Source: Roridomyces roridus
Taxonomy: Eukaryota > Basidiomycota > Agaricomycetes > Agaricales > Mycenaceae
Direction: 5' to 3'
DNA: 64,000 bases
NCBI GenBank assembly: GCA_029378245.1
Contig: JARKIF010000037.1
Coordinates: 124,001 to 188,000, forward strand
Of the stretch, positions 43,097-53,804 are shown one piece after another. A program made the translations under genes and the position numbers. Under the pieces are notes generated by a model, which was given only the letters and a program-made list of their open reading frames with translations, was not told where the DNA came from and did no database searches. Each line of letters opens with the position of its first letter. The stretch's first letter is position 1.

Positions 43097-45746
43097 GTGA
43101 ATGGGGCCCGAGTCCAGTCAGTGAGGGAGAGGGAAAGGAAGGGAGGACGTGAGGACAAAGAGACGGGATTTCCGTAAGTGACGAGATTTCCGTAAGTCTA
43201 TTGCTCCCGTGTCCTGTACGTGACTTTGTTGATCATGTTCCCGTGTCTGCTCCCGTGCCTGGATCTCGACTTGGCTATTTTCCTCCTCACTTCCTGTCCA
43301 TGTCCATCAGGCGCTTCAAGGGTCGATCGCGGACATGGCAAGTCCTGGGCTCTACCACCGGCGTCGACGACTGCGCCCCCGCCCCACCAGTCAAGAAACT
43401 CCGTTTGGGTCCCATGAAACTTGCCCAGTATCAAGACAATCGGGCCATACAGCGTAAGGAAACCTGGGATGGTCAGTGGATGCAACGAAACGACAAGCTT
43501 TGGGCTGACGCTGGATAGTCATGTCCACCACCAATCGTCAAAATCTTCTCGCCCTCCAAGAAATGGCCGCCGCCCCCGAATTCGATGCATCAAATGCACC
43601 AGATCTGCTGACGGTCGCAGGCGTGCTGGATGGGACACATGAAGCTCAAATCAGTCATGCTGGTGGGGACCATGGGGGTGAAACGTTGGAGGACATCATT
43701 GAGCTTACAGAACGGGCAAGGTGAGTTTCTTTCGCTGGAATAGCACACCAATCTAATAACTTGTGTCAGGACTCGATGCAAGGATACAAGAACCCGCCGT
43801 GACCGTACTCAGAAAAGGAACGATGCTTTTGCCGCGCAGATGCCCAGCATGCTCAAGGCGTACTCGGCTTTCCGTGCGCGCGGCAAGCCAGACGAAGGGG
43901 ACGAAGGCCAGCCAGAGCTTTACCAGGTCACGGTCATTGATCTTTTCAGTGCGTGCCTCGTTTCTTTCTTTTCATTTTCGATCTTACCAGAGGTCCAGCG
44001 GAGCAAAGTGAGACGCTATCTCTTCCCCTGGGTTGTGGGGGTTTTTCAGCCGCCCTTCTTAGACTCGGCCTTGTGCCGTCTGCGCCGTGGACGCCCACTT
44101 TCGTCTTTACCATGGCCACCCTCGACTTCTATCGTGTCTCCCATGCCCGGTGTCCTCAGTTTTCGATATACGCCTTTACTAAAACCCTGGCTGATTTACA
44201 CGGGGTGCGTGGGTTTTATTGCGCTCCCTCAGGCTGTTAGCTGACTTTTTTTTTACAGGTTCCTGTTCGTTCGACCATGCATCAACACTTCTCCATCGCC
44301 CTCGACCTCTACCTCGACCTACGTCGACGTACGGAACTTCAAGTATTGACACACCTTGGCCGCGAGGATCCCGCCTGGCGAATGAAGAATTGTTGTCCGG
44401 CGTGCAGCTACAGGCTCGAGGGAGAAGACGAGTTAATTTTCAGCATGCTGGTCACGATGGACGGGAATGACTCGTTGAAGCGGGTTCTACGACGCGGGCC
44501 CGGTGATGATGGCCCTGGGGAGACGAATGAGCGCTGGGATGATCGCGATGCAAGTGACGGGTATTACCTGCCGCGCGCGCAAGTCGATGAGTGGGCGAGG
44601 CGCCGTCTGGCCAATATTTTGCCTTCGGATGACAATGTGAGTTTTTCATTTGATGAGTATTGTTTTGAAGGTTAATGGCTGGGCAGGGAGCGGAAAATCC
44701 GTGCAAGGAGCGTTGGAAGAATATGCTGAACGACGTGACAGCAAAAATGTGGGGCATCTTCGACGAGACGGGTCTGTTTCTATGCCTGTGTCGACACGGG
44801 TTTGCTCTGGTTATGGTGGACATGCTGCGCAGCGGGGAGCTGTAAGTCTTTCTCCTCTTGAGCTTCAAATCTTACTGAATGACTTTGTCAGGTCTAAATA
44901 TCCTCTGGCTGTGGTCGAGCACCTCCTCAAGCATTTCGGGGTCGATATTGGGGTCGGCTACGATATCGGGTGCCACTTCTGCACCACTCTCGACAAGAGC
45001 GAGCTGGGACCCAAGGCGCGCGAGGCTCGACTGCGGTGCCTTGTCGGATCGTTCCACGGGCACGCCCACAATCGACTCTGTCAAGTCTGCTTCTTGGCGT
45101 TATACGTCAAGGGGCTTGGGATTGAGGATCTGGAGGGGTGTGAGCGCCGCTTCTCCAGAAGCAATGCACTGGCGGGTTGTTCTCGCCGTGCGAGTCGGTT
45201 CCATCGTCAGCAGGAGATCACCGGGTATTTCAAGCACATGGACGACTACGACGTGTACGCTTCCCTCGGTATGTCGACTTCTCTCTCTCGCTGCGACATG
45301 AACGCTGATCTCATTGCTTAGCGACGTTCCTCTGCTCCAATTATGAGCAGTCTTTGAAGATCTTGGACGACGAACCGATTGTTAGGCAGATGATGAGGGA
45401 CGAGGACGTTGTGGATGGAGAGGAGTTCGTCCAGGCGCTTGCGGACGAGACGGTATATTTGCAGGAGCTGTGGAAGAGCTCCAAGAAGGCGGAGGATACT
45501 CCCGAAACCCGCTACGTTGCTTGCCTGGTAGCAGAGAGCGCTGACTTGTGAGTCTTCAGCCCATCTCTTCTGCCTGTATCTGACACGGGTGTGCAGAGCC
45601 AAAGTCACGGCTTGCAGGGCAGCCGTTCGCCAATCGCGGTCGGACGATGCAGCTTTCACGCCCGGCAAGACCAAGGCAGACATGGCGCTTCGGCATGCGT
45701 TGGAGAAGAGGGAGCGGAGCGCGATGGCGCTGGCGGATATCGAGCA
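42545..45746 (+). repeat. Palindrome, left arm
   Basis: This is an inverted, nearly identical copy of 46,691-49,891; positions sum to 92,437, or 92,436 left of a one-base indel near 43,275. I counted about eight substitutions, mostly transitions, in 3.2 kb. The arm covers exons 1-3 (part) of TET and exons 1-9 (part) of the transposase. Confidence 0.93.
43097..43299. promoter_or_regulatory. Divergent TET/transposase promoter region, element A
   Basis: The ATG codons of TET (minus) and transposase (plus) are 203 bp apart, so one region must drive both. A GACGAGATTTCCGTAAGT-type 16-bp direct repeat (GATTTCCGTAAGT twice, 43,167-43,199) lies in the middle. No TATA box is evident. Confidence 0.4.
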
Positions 45747-47119
45747 GGAGCTTGGAATCACAACGCGCTGGACCCCGACGAGCCCAAGTTACATTGCCGC
45801 CGAGGAGGAGGCGCGCTCGCTGGAGTATCAGCGTGCCCTTGATCGACTGGAGCTCCTCGTCGTGGAGCGTCTGTTCGAGCTCACCAAGATGAATCAATCC
45901 GGCACCGGTGAGTTTCATTCTATTCCTTCTATTCCTCTTGCTGATTTCAATCCTAGGCTACAAGATGCGAAAACACATTGCAAAATCTCTACAGGCTCGC
46001 TCCAAGGCTGTCCGATCCGCGGTCGCAAAGTACAACGCCGCTGCCGCTGCTGTCACCCCACCTCGGGATCATGTCGACATCGAGCAGGTCCTCGAATATG
46101 CGTTCCTCGCCGATTTCGACCTACTCCGTCACAGCCATCACGAAGTCCACCGCCAATACTGGGCCCGCCCTGCATATCGCGCCGTTATGAACCGCTGGTT
46201 CCGCCTGGAGCGTGCACGAGAGGAGATCAAGCGACTAGATGTCGAAATCCGACGTTTCGTCACCTGGATGCGGGACGAGAGCGTGTTCCTCCATAAACGG
46301 GAGAGGGAGCTGCGGTGGACGGAGGGGAAGACGGAGCAGCAGGTGGAGGATGACCACGCCTTGGCCGTCCATCTTGCAGAGTACCGGGAGCGGAGGGGTA
46401 GGTTTGAGCAGTCGCACATGATGCGGCTGCACACGTTGAAACGAAGGTGGGGCACACGGTGTACTGCGTCCTTGACACCCGGCGTCCCGCTGCAGTCCGT
46501 TTCGCCCGATGAGGATGAGGAGGACCAGATGCTGGTGGACGCGGAGCGGGAGGTGGGGATGGCGGGAGGGGAGGAGCCCACGCGGCAAGCAGATGATGAT
46601 GAGGACCACTCGGAGGGCGAGGATGATGAAGCGCATGATGAGCAGGTTTCGGACTTGCTCTTCAAGATCGCCAGCCTTGGGATTGATGCGTGCTCGATAT
46701 CCGCCAGCGCCATCGCGCTCCGCTCCCTCTTCTCCAACGCATGCCGAAGCGCCATGTCTGCCTTGGTCTTGCCGGGCGTGAAAGCTGCATCGTCCGACCG
46801 CGATTGGCGAACGGCTGCCCTGCAAGCCGTGAATTTGGCTCTGCACACCCGTGTCAGATACAGGCAGAAGAGATGGGCTGAAGACTCACAAGTCAGCGCT
46901 CTCTGCTACCAGGCAAGCAACGTAGCGGGTTTCGGGAGTATCCTCCACCTTCTTGGAGCTCTTCCACAGCTCCTGCAAATATACCGTCTCGTCCGCAAGC
47001 GCCTGGACGAACTCCTCTCCATCCACAACGTCCTCGTCCCTCATCATCTGCCTAACAATCGGTTCGTCGTCCAAGATCTTCAAAGACTGCTCATAATTGG
47101 AGCAGAGGAACGTCGCTAA
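43300..47119 (+). CDS. KDZ transposase, element A, chimeric C-terminus
   Basis: Exons are 43300-43471, 43519-43720, 43770-43948, 43999-44204, 44259-44636, 44687-44841, 44892-45268, 45322-45547, 45597-45907 and 45957-47119, giving 1,122 aa. The KDZ core has a zinc-binding CCPAC, then MDGNDS, GYDIGC and EGCERRFSRSN, which supply the presumed D, D and E. A histidine/cysteine cluster HGHAHNRLCQVC lies between the last two. The C-terminal third is charged and helical. From about 46,690 the frame enters the inverted copy, so the last about 143 residues are antisense of exons 8-9 and foreign to the family. Only the last about ten native residues are lost, so activity may remain. Confidence 0.8.
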
Positions 47120-49137
47120 GCCATGAGATCAGCGTTCATGTCGCAGCGAGAGAGAGAAGTCGACATACCGAGGGAAGCGTACACGTCGTAGTCGTCCATG
47201 TGCTTGAAATACCCGGTGATCTCCTGCTGACGATGGAACCGACTCGCACGGCGAGAACAACCCGCCAGTGCATTGCTTCTGGAGAAGCGGCGCTCACACC
47301 CCTCCAGATCCTCAATCCCAAGCCCCTTGACGTATAACGCCAAGAAACAGACTTGACAGAGTCGATTGTGGGCGTGCCCGTGGAACGATCCGACAAGGCA
47401 CCGCAGTCGAGCCTCGCACGCCTTGGGTCCCAGCTCGCTCTTGTCGAGAGTGGTGCAGAAGTGGCACCCGATATCGTAGCCGACCCCAATATCGACCCCG
47501 AAATGCTTGAGGAGGTGCTCGACCACAGCCAGAGGATATTTAGACCTGACAAAGTCATTCAGTAAGATTTGAAGCTCAAGAGGAGAAAGACTTACAGCTC
47601 CCCGCTGCGCAGCATGTCCACCATAACCAGAGCAAACCCGTGTCGACACAGGCATAGAAACAGACCCGTCTCGTCGAAGATGCCCCACATTTTTGCTGTC
47701 ACGTCGTTCAGCATATTCTTCCAACGCTCCTTGCACGGATTTTCCGCTCCCTGCCCAGCCATTAACCTTCAAAACAATACTCATCAAATGAAAAACTCAC
47801 ATTGTCATCCGAAGGCAAAATATTGGCCAGACGGCGCCTCGCCCACTCATCGACTTGCGCGCGCGGCAGGTAATACCCGTCACTTGCATCGCGATCATCC
47901 CAGCGCTCATTCGTCTCCCCAGGGCCATCATCACCGGGCCCGCGTCGTAGAACCCGCTTCAACGAGTCATTCCCGTCCATCGTGACCAGCATGCTGAAAA
48001 TTAACTCGTCTTCTCCCTCGAGCCTGTAGCTGCACGCCGGACAACAATTCTTCATTCGCCAGGCGGGATCCTCGCGGCCAAGGTGTGTCAATACTTGAAG
48101 TTCCGTACGTCGACGTAGGTCGAGGTAGAGGTCGAGGGCGATGGAGAAGTGTTGATGCATGGTCGAACGAACAGGAACCTGTAAAAAAAAAGTCAGCTAA
48201 CAGCCTGAGGGAGCGCAATAAAACCCACGCACCCCGTGTAAATCAGCCAGGGTTTTAGTAAAGGCGTATATCGAAAACTGAGGACACCGGGCATGGGAGA
48301 CACGATAGAAGTCGAGGGTGGCCATGGTAAAGACGAAAGTGGGCGTCCACGGCGCAGACGGCACAAGGCCGAGTCTAAGAAGGGCGGCTGAAAAACCCCC
48401 ACAACCCAGGGGAAGAGATAGCGTCTCACTTTGCTCCGCTGGACCTCTGGTAAGATCGAAAATGAAAAGAAAGAAACGAGGCACGCACTGAAAAGATCAA
48501 TGACCGTGACCTGGTAAAGCTCTGGCTGGCCTTCGTCCCCTTCGTCTGGCTTGCCGCGCGCACGGAAAGCCGAGTACGCCTTGAGCATGCTGGGCATCTG
48601 CGCGGCAAAAGCATCGTTCCTTTTCTGAGTACGGTCACGGCGGGTTCTTGTATCCTTGCATCGAGTCCTGACACAAGTTATTAGATTGGTGTGCTATTCC
48701 AGCGAAAGAAACTCACCTTGCCCGTTCTGTAAGCTCAATGATGTCCTCCAACGTTTCACCCCCATGGTCCCCACCAGCATGACTGATTTGAGCTTCATGT
48801 GTCCCATCCAGCACGCCTGCGACCGTCAGCAGATCTGGTGCATTTGATGCATCGAATTCGGGGGCGGCGGCCATTTCTTGGAGGGCGAGAAGATTTTGAC
48901 GATTGGTGGTGGACATGACTATCCAGCGTCAGCCCAAAGCTTGTCGTTTCGTTGCATCCACTGACCATCCCAGGTTTCCTTACGCTGTATGGCCCGATTG
49001 TCTTGATACTGGGCAAGTTTCATGGGACCCAAACGGAGTTTCTTGACTGGTGGGGCGGGGGCGCAGTCGTCGACGCCGGTGGTAGAGCCCAGGACTTGCC
49101 ATGTCCGCGATCGACCCTTGAAGCGCCTGATGGACAT
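46691..49137 (-). pseudogene. Truncated KDZ transposase copy (right palindrome arm)
   Basis: It has the same exons 1-8 and part of exon 9 as the element A transposase, starting at ATG 49,137. All core motifs are present. After the LADIE motif at 46,691 the frame continues into antisense sequence of element A exon 10 and ends at 46,138. The C-terminal third is missing, so it is not expected to be active. Confidence 0.88.
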
Positions 49138-49339
49138 GGACAGGAAGTGAGGAGGAAATAGCCAAGTCGAGATCCAGGCACGGGAGCAGACACGGGAACA
49201 TGATCAACAAAGTCACGTACAGGACACGGGAGCAATAGACTTACGGAAATCTCGTCACTTACGGAAATCCCGTCTCTTTGTCCTCACGTCCTCCCTTCCT
49301 TTCCCTCTCCCTCACTGACTGGACTCGGGCCCCATTCAC

Positions 49340-49891
49340 ATGAATGGTAAGTACATTTCCTTCTGTCATGCAAGGGGATCCGACCTTGGAACCCGGCGCA
49401 GGCTGCAAAGAGCTCCCTTGTGGAACTTGGCGCTGCATTTCCCTTTCTCCCTCCGCTTTTCTTCCAGATGCTGACTCCTTCAGCCACAGGCTTCCTCCAA
49501 TTGCCAAGGCGTCGTCTTCGCTCCAACAAGGAGTACTCCCCGTTTGACCTCGCCCTGGGTCTTGCCATTGAGCCTGCCGTCTACTTTGACGCGGAGGAAC
49601 AGCTGAGGGTGTGTCTTGAGGAGCAGCAGACGAGCGGGAACTTTGACGAGCCGGAGGATATCATCGTCCCTGCCCTTTTGTCTCTGACTTTGACCGGTGC
49701 GTGGCTGACCTTTCCATTTCTGGCCACATATTGACGCTGTGCCAGTGGCTGACCCCGAGGCCTCCATTCCCGTCCCCACCCCCGTCCCACCTCCCATCGC
49801 GTCTGGTGTATCTGCTGCCGACCATCGCAAGACCAAATTCACATTCAAGCGCGCTCAAGCTCGCCAAGCTGCATCCACTTCCACCCCCCAC
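49340..49891 (+). pseudogene. Truncated TET/JBP copy (right palindrome arm)
   Basis: The seven-base exon 1 (49,340-49,346), exon 2 (49,484-49,696) and the start of exon 3 (from 49,746) match element A TET almost exactly. Exon 3 is cut at 49,891, where the terminal repeat of element B begins. The dioxygenase domain is absent, and the missing part is not found right of element B. Confidence 0.9.
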
Positions 49892-50125
49892 CACCTTTGG
49901 GACCTGTATATCCCTTCAAATTAGAAGGGACGTATGGGGGGGGTGTCCTTTCTAATTTGAAGGGATATAGCGAATCTTCCCTAGATGCAATAAAGGTTGC
50001 AATAAAGATTGCAATAAAGTTGCAGAATAGTATGTAGGACTTACCAAGTACAAGTAAGTAGACCTTCATTGCAATAAAGTGTCGCCGGGTGATCTGCCAT
50101 TGATGCAATCATGATTTTACCAAAA
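49892..50125. repeat. Left terminal inverted repeat of element B
   Basis: It contains a foldback: 49,907-49,931 pairs with 49,945-49,969 around a G-rich loop. Several TTGCAATAAAG units (about 49,987-50,090) follow, then an inner GATCTGCCAT/ATGATTTTACC part. The repeated AATAAAG units are candidate transposase-binding sites. Confidence 0.88.
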
Positions 50126-50141
50126 AGGGAACTAAGACAAT

Positions 50142-53100
50142 CTAATCTGCAATGCTCTCACCCCGCTCCTCGGCATCAATTCCAAGGCCGGCGAGCTTGA
50201 AGAGCATTTCAGAGACATGCTCATCATGCGCCTCATCACCCTCGGCGTCTGAATCATCCTCATCCGCTGATCCGTGTCCGTCTCCCTCCTGAGTGGACAA
50301 GTCTCCCTGCTCCTCTCCCGCCATCCCCGGCTCCCTCGGCAAGTCCACATCCATAGTCTCCGGCTCATCTCCGTCCACCGCAGGCCGAGACACAGGCATG
50401 AGTGGGACTCCCGGCGTCAAGGATGCAGTGCACCGCGGGCCCCATTTCCTCTTCAGGGCACGGAGGCGCATCATGTGCGACTGCTCGAACCTGCCTCGCC
50501 GCATACGATACTCCTCAAGATGTACGGCCAACTCATAATCCGCCTCCACCTGCTCCTCAGACTTGCCCTCAGTCTTCCGCAGTGCTGCCTCGCGTTTACG
50601 GAGAAAAACGCCTTCGTCCCGCATCCAAGTAACAAAACGACGGATTTCGATATCCAGTCGTTTTAACTCTTCACGTGCGCGCTCCAGTCGAAACCACTTG
50701 TTCATGAGCGAGCGATAGGCGGGGCGGGCCCAGTACTGTTGGTCGACGCCATGATGGCGGTGGCGGAGGAGGTCAAAGTCCGCCAGGAAGGCGTACTCGA
50801 GAACCTTCTCGATGTCGACGGGTTCACGGGGCGGGGTGACTGCAGCAGCGGCGGCATTGTATTTGGCCACCGCACTCCGCACGGCCTTGGAACGGGCTTG
50901 CAATGACTTGGCGATATGCTTTCTCATCTTGTAGCCTGTATCCGGTCAGCAGATGCAGATAAATCCAGCATCGTGGACGCACCTGTTCCCGACTGATTCA
51001 TTTTCGTCAACTCAAAAAGCCGCTCAACCACGAGGAGCTCAAGCCGATCCAGAGCTCGTTGATACTTCAGCAGGCGTGCCTCCTTCTGCGCGGCAATATA
51101 TCGTGGATGCTCGACAGTCCACCGGGTAGTAATATTGAGGCCCCGCTCAACCTCCGCCAATACCATGGCCATGCGCTCCCTCTTCTCCAGCGCATGCCTC
51201 AGGGCAATATCGGCCTTGCTCTTCCCGGGGGTGAATGCTGCCGTGTCACTCTGCGCTTGACGAACAGCAGCTCTGCACTGGGTCACTTTGGATCTATACC
51301 TCAAAGGTCAGATACAGGATTGAGATGTGCGGGGAAACACTCACGCATTGGCAATGTCATTGTCGAGGCAAGCCACGTAGCGCGTCTCGGGCGTCTCCAC
51401 CGTATTCTTGGAGCTCTTGTACAGCTCCTGCAGATACACTCTCTCGTCCGCAAGTGCCTGTACAAACTCGTTCCCATCCACAATATCCTCCTCCCACATC
51501 AGCCTCCGCACAGCTCCCTCGTCGTCCAGAATCTTGAGGGATTGCTCGTAGTTGGAGCACAAGAATGTAGCTATATGCGGTGTCAGTCCACAGATTAAAA
51601 CAAGAATGGCTGCACTCACCAAGAGAGGCGTAAACGTCGAAGTCGTCCGTGTGCTTGAAGTAGGCAGTGATTTCCTGCTGGCGGTGGAAACGACTTGCAC
51701 GGCGACAGCAGCCCGCCAGCGCGTTGCTGCGAGAGAACCTCCGCTCGCAGCCTTCCAAATCCTCAATGCCCAGCCCCTTGACATATAATGCCAAGAAGCA
51801 GACTTGGCAGAGGCGGTTGTGGGCATGCCCGTGGAACGCCCCAACAAGGCAGCGCAGTCGTGCCTCTCGCGCCTCGGGTCCCAGCTCACTCTTGTCGAGG
51901 GTGGTGCAAAAGTGGCACCCGATGTCGTAGCCGACGCCGAGATCGACACCGAAGTGCGTGAGGAGGTGCTCAACGACGGCAAGGGGATACTTGGAGCTAA
52001 AACACGTCAGGAAAGGAATCAGTCAAATAGAAAGCAGACGCACAGTTCCCCACTCCGCAACATGTCCACCAGCACCAATGCAAACCCGTGCCGACAGAGA
52101 CAAAGGAAGATCCCAGTCTCATCAAAGATACCCCACATTTTGGCCGTCACGTCATTGACCATATTCTTCCAATGTTCCTTGCACGGATTCTCCTCCCCCT
52201 AAGCCTGATGTCAGCATACATCCCCAGCAGTGAAAGGCATACACACGTTGTCATCCGTTGGTAGAACATCCGCCAGCCGTTTCCGTGCCCATTCATCCAC
52301 CTTCTCGCGAGGCAGATAATATCCATCACCTGCGTCTCGGTCGTCGTATCGCTCGTTGGAATCTCCCGGGCCATCGGGGTCAGGGCCACGCCGAAGCACT
52401 CTCTTCAGAGAGTCGTTGCCGTCCATGGTCACGAGCATGCTGAATATGAGCTCGTCCTCGCCCTGCAGCTTATATGTACATGCGGGGCAGCAATTCTTCA
52501 TGCGCCATGCAGGGCTGTCGCGACCGAGGGAGCGAAGGACTTGCGTCTCTGTACGGCGGCGGAGGTCGAGATAGAGGTCGAAGGCGATAGAAAAATGCTG
52601 ATGCATTGTGGATCGAGGAGGAACCTAATAAGCAGAGTCAGTGTCCATGCATCACAACACGGTGAGGAGGAACATACCCCATGTAGATCGGCCAGAGTCT
52701 TGGTGAACGCGTAGATGGAAAATTGAGGGCATCGTGCATGCGATACTCGGTAAAAGTCCAGAGTGGCCATTGTGAAAACGAATGAGGGCGTCCACGGTGC
52801 TGAGGGAACTAGCCCGAGTCTGAGCAGTGCCGCCGAAAAGCCTCCGCATCCCTTGGGGAGAACAAGTTTCTCACTATGCTCCGCTATGTACGTCAGAATT
52901 CACGAAGAAGAACTTTGCGAGCATTACTCACTGAACAAATCCACCACCAGAACATTGTAGTATTCTGGGTCACCATCCTCCTCCTCTGCAGGCCTCCCTC
53001 GTGCACGGAAACTCGAGTACGCATTGAGCATATCCGGCATTTGTGCAAGAAACGCGTCGTTACGCCTTTGAGTACGGTCGCGCCGGGTTCGTGTGTCTTT

Positions 53101-53571
53101 ACACCGAGTTCTGGTTCAAGGTAAGTTGAAGAAGCATGCATGTGGAATAGCAGTAGCACTTACCTAGCACGTTCAGTCATCTCAATAATGTCCTCCAGCG
53201 TATCAGCCATTTCCCCACCCGCATGGCTTATTTGAGCCTGCTCCCTCCCATCCAACACGCTGGCGACCGTGCTGACTCCAGGAAAGTTGGCTGCATCGAA
53301 GGTGTTGTCGGCTGCCAGGTTTTGCAGTGCCTGCAGATTCTGGCGGTTTGTCGTGGACATAACTGGCCGAATTCAGAGCAAAGACAAGGATGGAATCTGT
53401 GTACTCACCCTCCCAGTTTTCCTGTCGTGTTATAGCACGCGCATCTTGAAACTGCGCCATGGTGCGGGGTCCCATTCGCATCTTCTTGACGTGCGGGGCT
53501 GCACACGGGTCTTCAGTCAGAGGCGCCGAGATGAGCTGCCATTTGCGAGGACGTCTCTTGGCTCTTTGCAT
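50142..53571 (-). CDS. KDZ transposase, element B
   Basis: Exons are 53571-53409, 53362-53164, 53110-52932, 52883-52678, 52624-52247, 52198-52044, 51996-51620, 51570-51345, 51293-50983 and 50935-50142, giving 995 aa with all phases consistent. Eight of the ten exons have identical lengths to element A. A CxC zinc-type cluster CCPAC is near residues 294-298. The presumed catalytic acids are D317 (MDGNDS), D451 (GYDIGC) and E511 (GCERRFSRSN), with HGHAHNRLCQVC at about 482-493. The last 260 residues are charged and acidic at the end. It belongs to the Kyakuja-Dileera-Zisupton group, RNase H-fold DDE-type enzymes that cut and paste DNA. The stop lies about 250 bp inside the left terminus. No lesion is seen, so this is the best candidate for an active enzyme in the window. 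Confidence 0.88.
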
Positions 53572-53804
53572 GAGGTGGCGGCACGAGAGGGAGTGAGATG
53601 CAAAGAGGAGTGATGTACAAGGAGGAGTGAGCTTGCAGACCGAGATTGGTGGAATCGAAACGCGGAAGCAAAAACGCGGGTGCGTGATCAAACAAGTCAC
53701 GTCGAGACACGGCAGCAGTTGACACACGGCAACCACGGCAGCGTGAGTGATGTCAATCTCCCTCTTTGTTTCTCTCTCGCCCACAACTTGCTGGCTGGGT
53801 TTCT
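53572..53804. promoter_or_regulatory. Divergent TET/transposase promoter region, element B
   Basis: There are 233 bp between the two divergent ATG codons, the same arrangement as in element A although the sequence has largely diverged. A GGCAGCAGTTGACACACGGCAACCACGGCAGC-like stretch near 53,710-53,740 has short direct repeats. I see no TATA box. Confidence 0.4.

Larger units (their letters stand above)
35280..46690. mobile_element. KDZ transposon, element A (right end lost)
   Basis: The left terminus CACCTCTGGGACCTATATAT at 35,280 matches the termini of element B, and it too is followed by an imperfect foldback (about 35,299-35,362) and AATAAAGTCGCGA repeats. Gene order is cargo 3, cargo 2, cargo 1 and TET on minus, then the KDZ transposase on plus. 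This is the mirror of element B. At 46,690, roughly ten codons before the expected transposase end, the sequence switches to an inverted copy of element A, so the right terminal repeat is missing. Cargo 3 carries a premature stop. Confidence 0.85.
46691..49891 (-). repeat. Palindrome, right arm
   Basis: It is the mirror of 42,545-45,746, separated from it by a 944-bp unpaired loop (45,747-46,690) that belongs to element A exons 9-10. Its outer end stops exactly at the terminus of element B. Confidence 0.93.
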
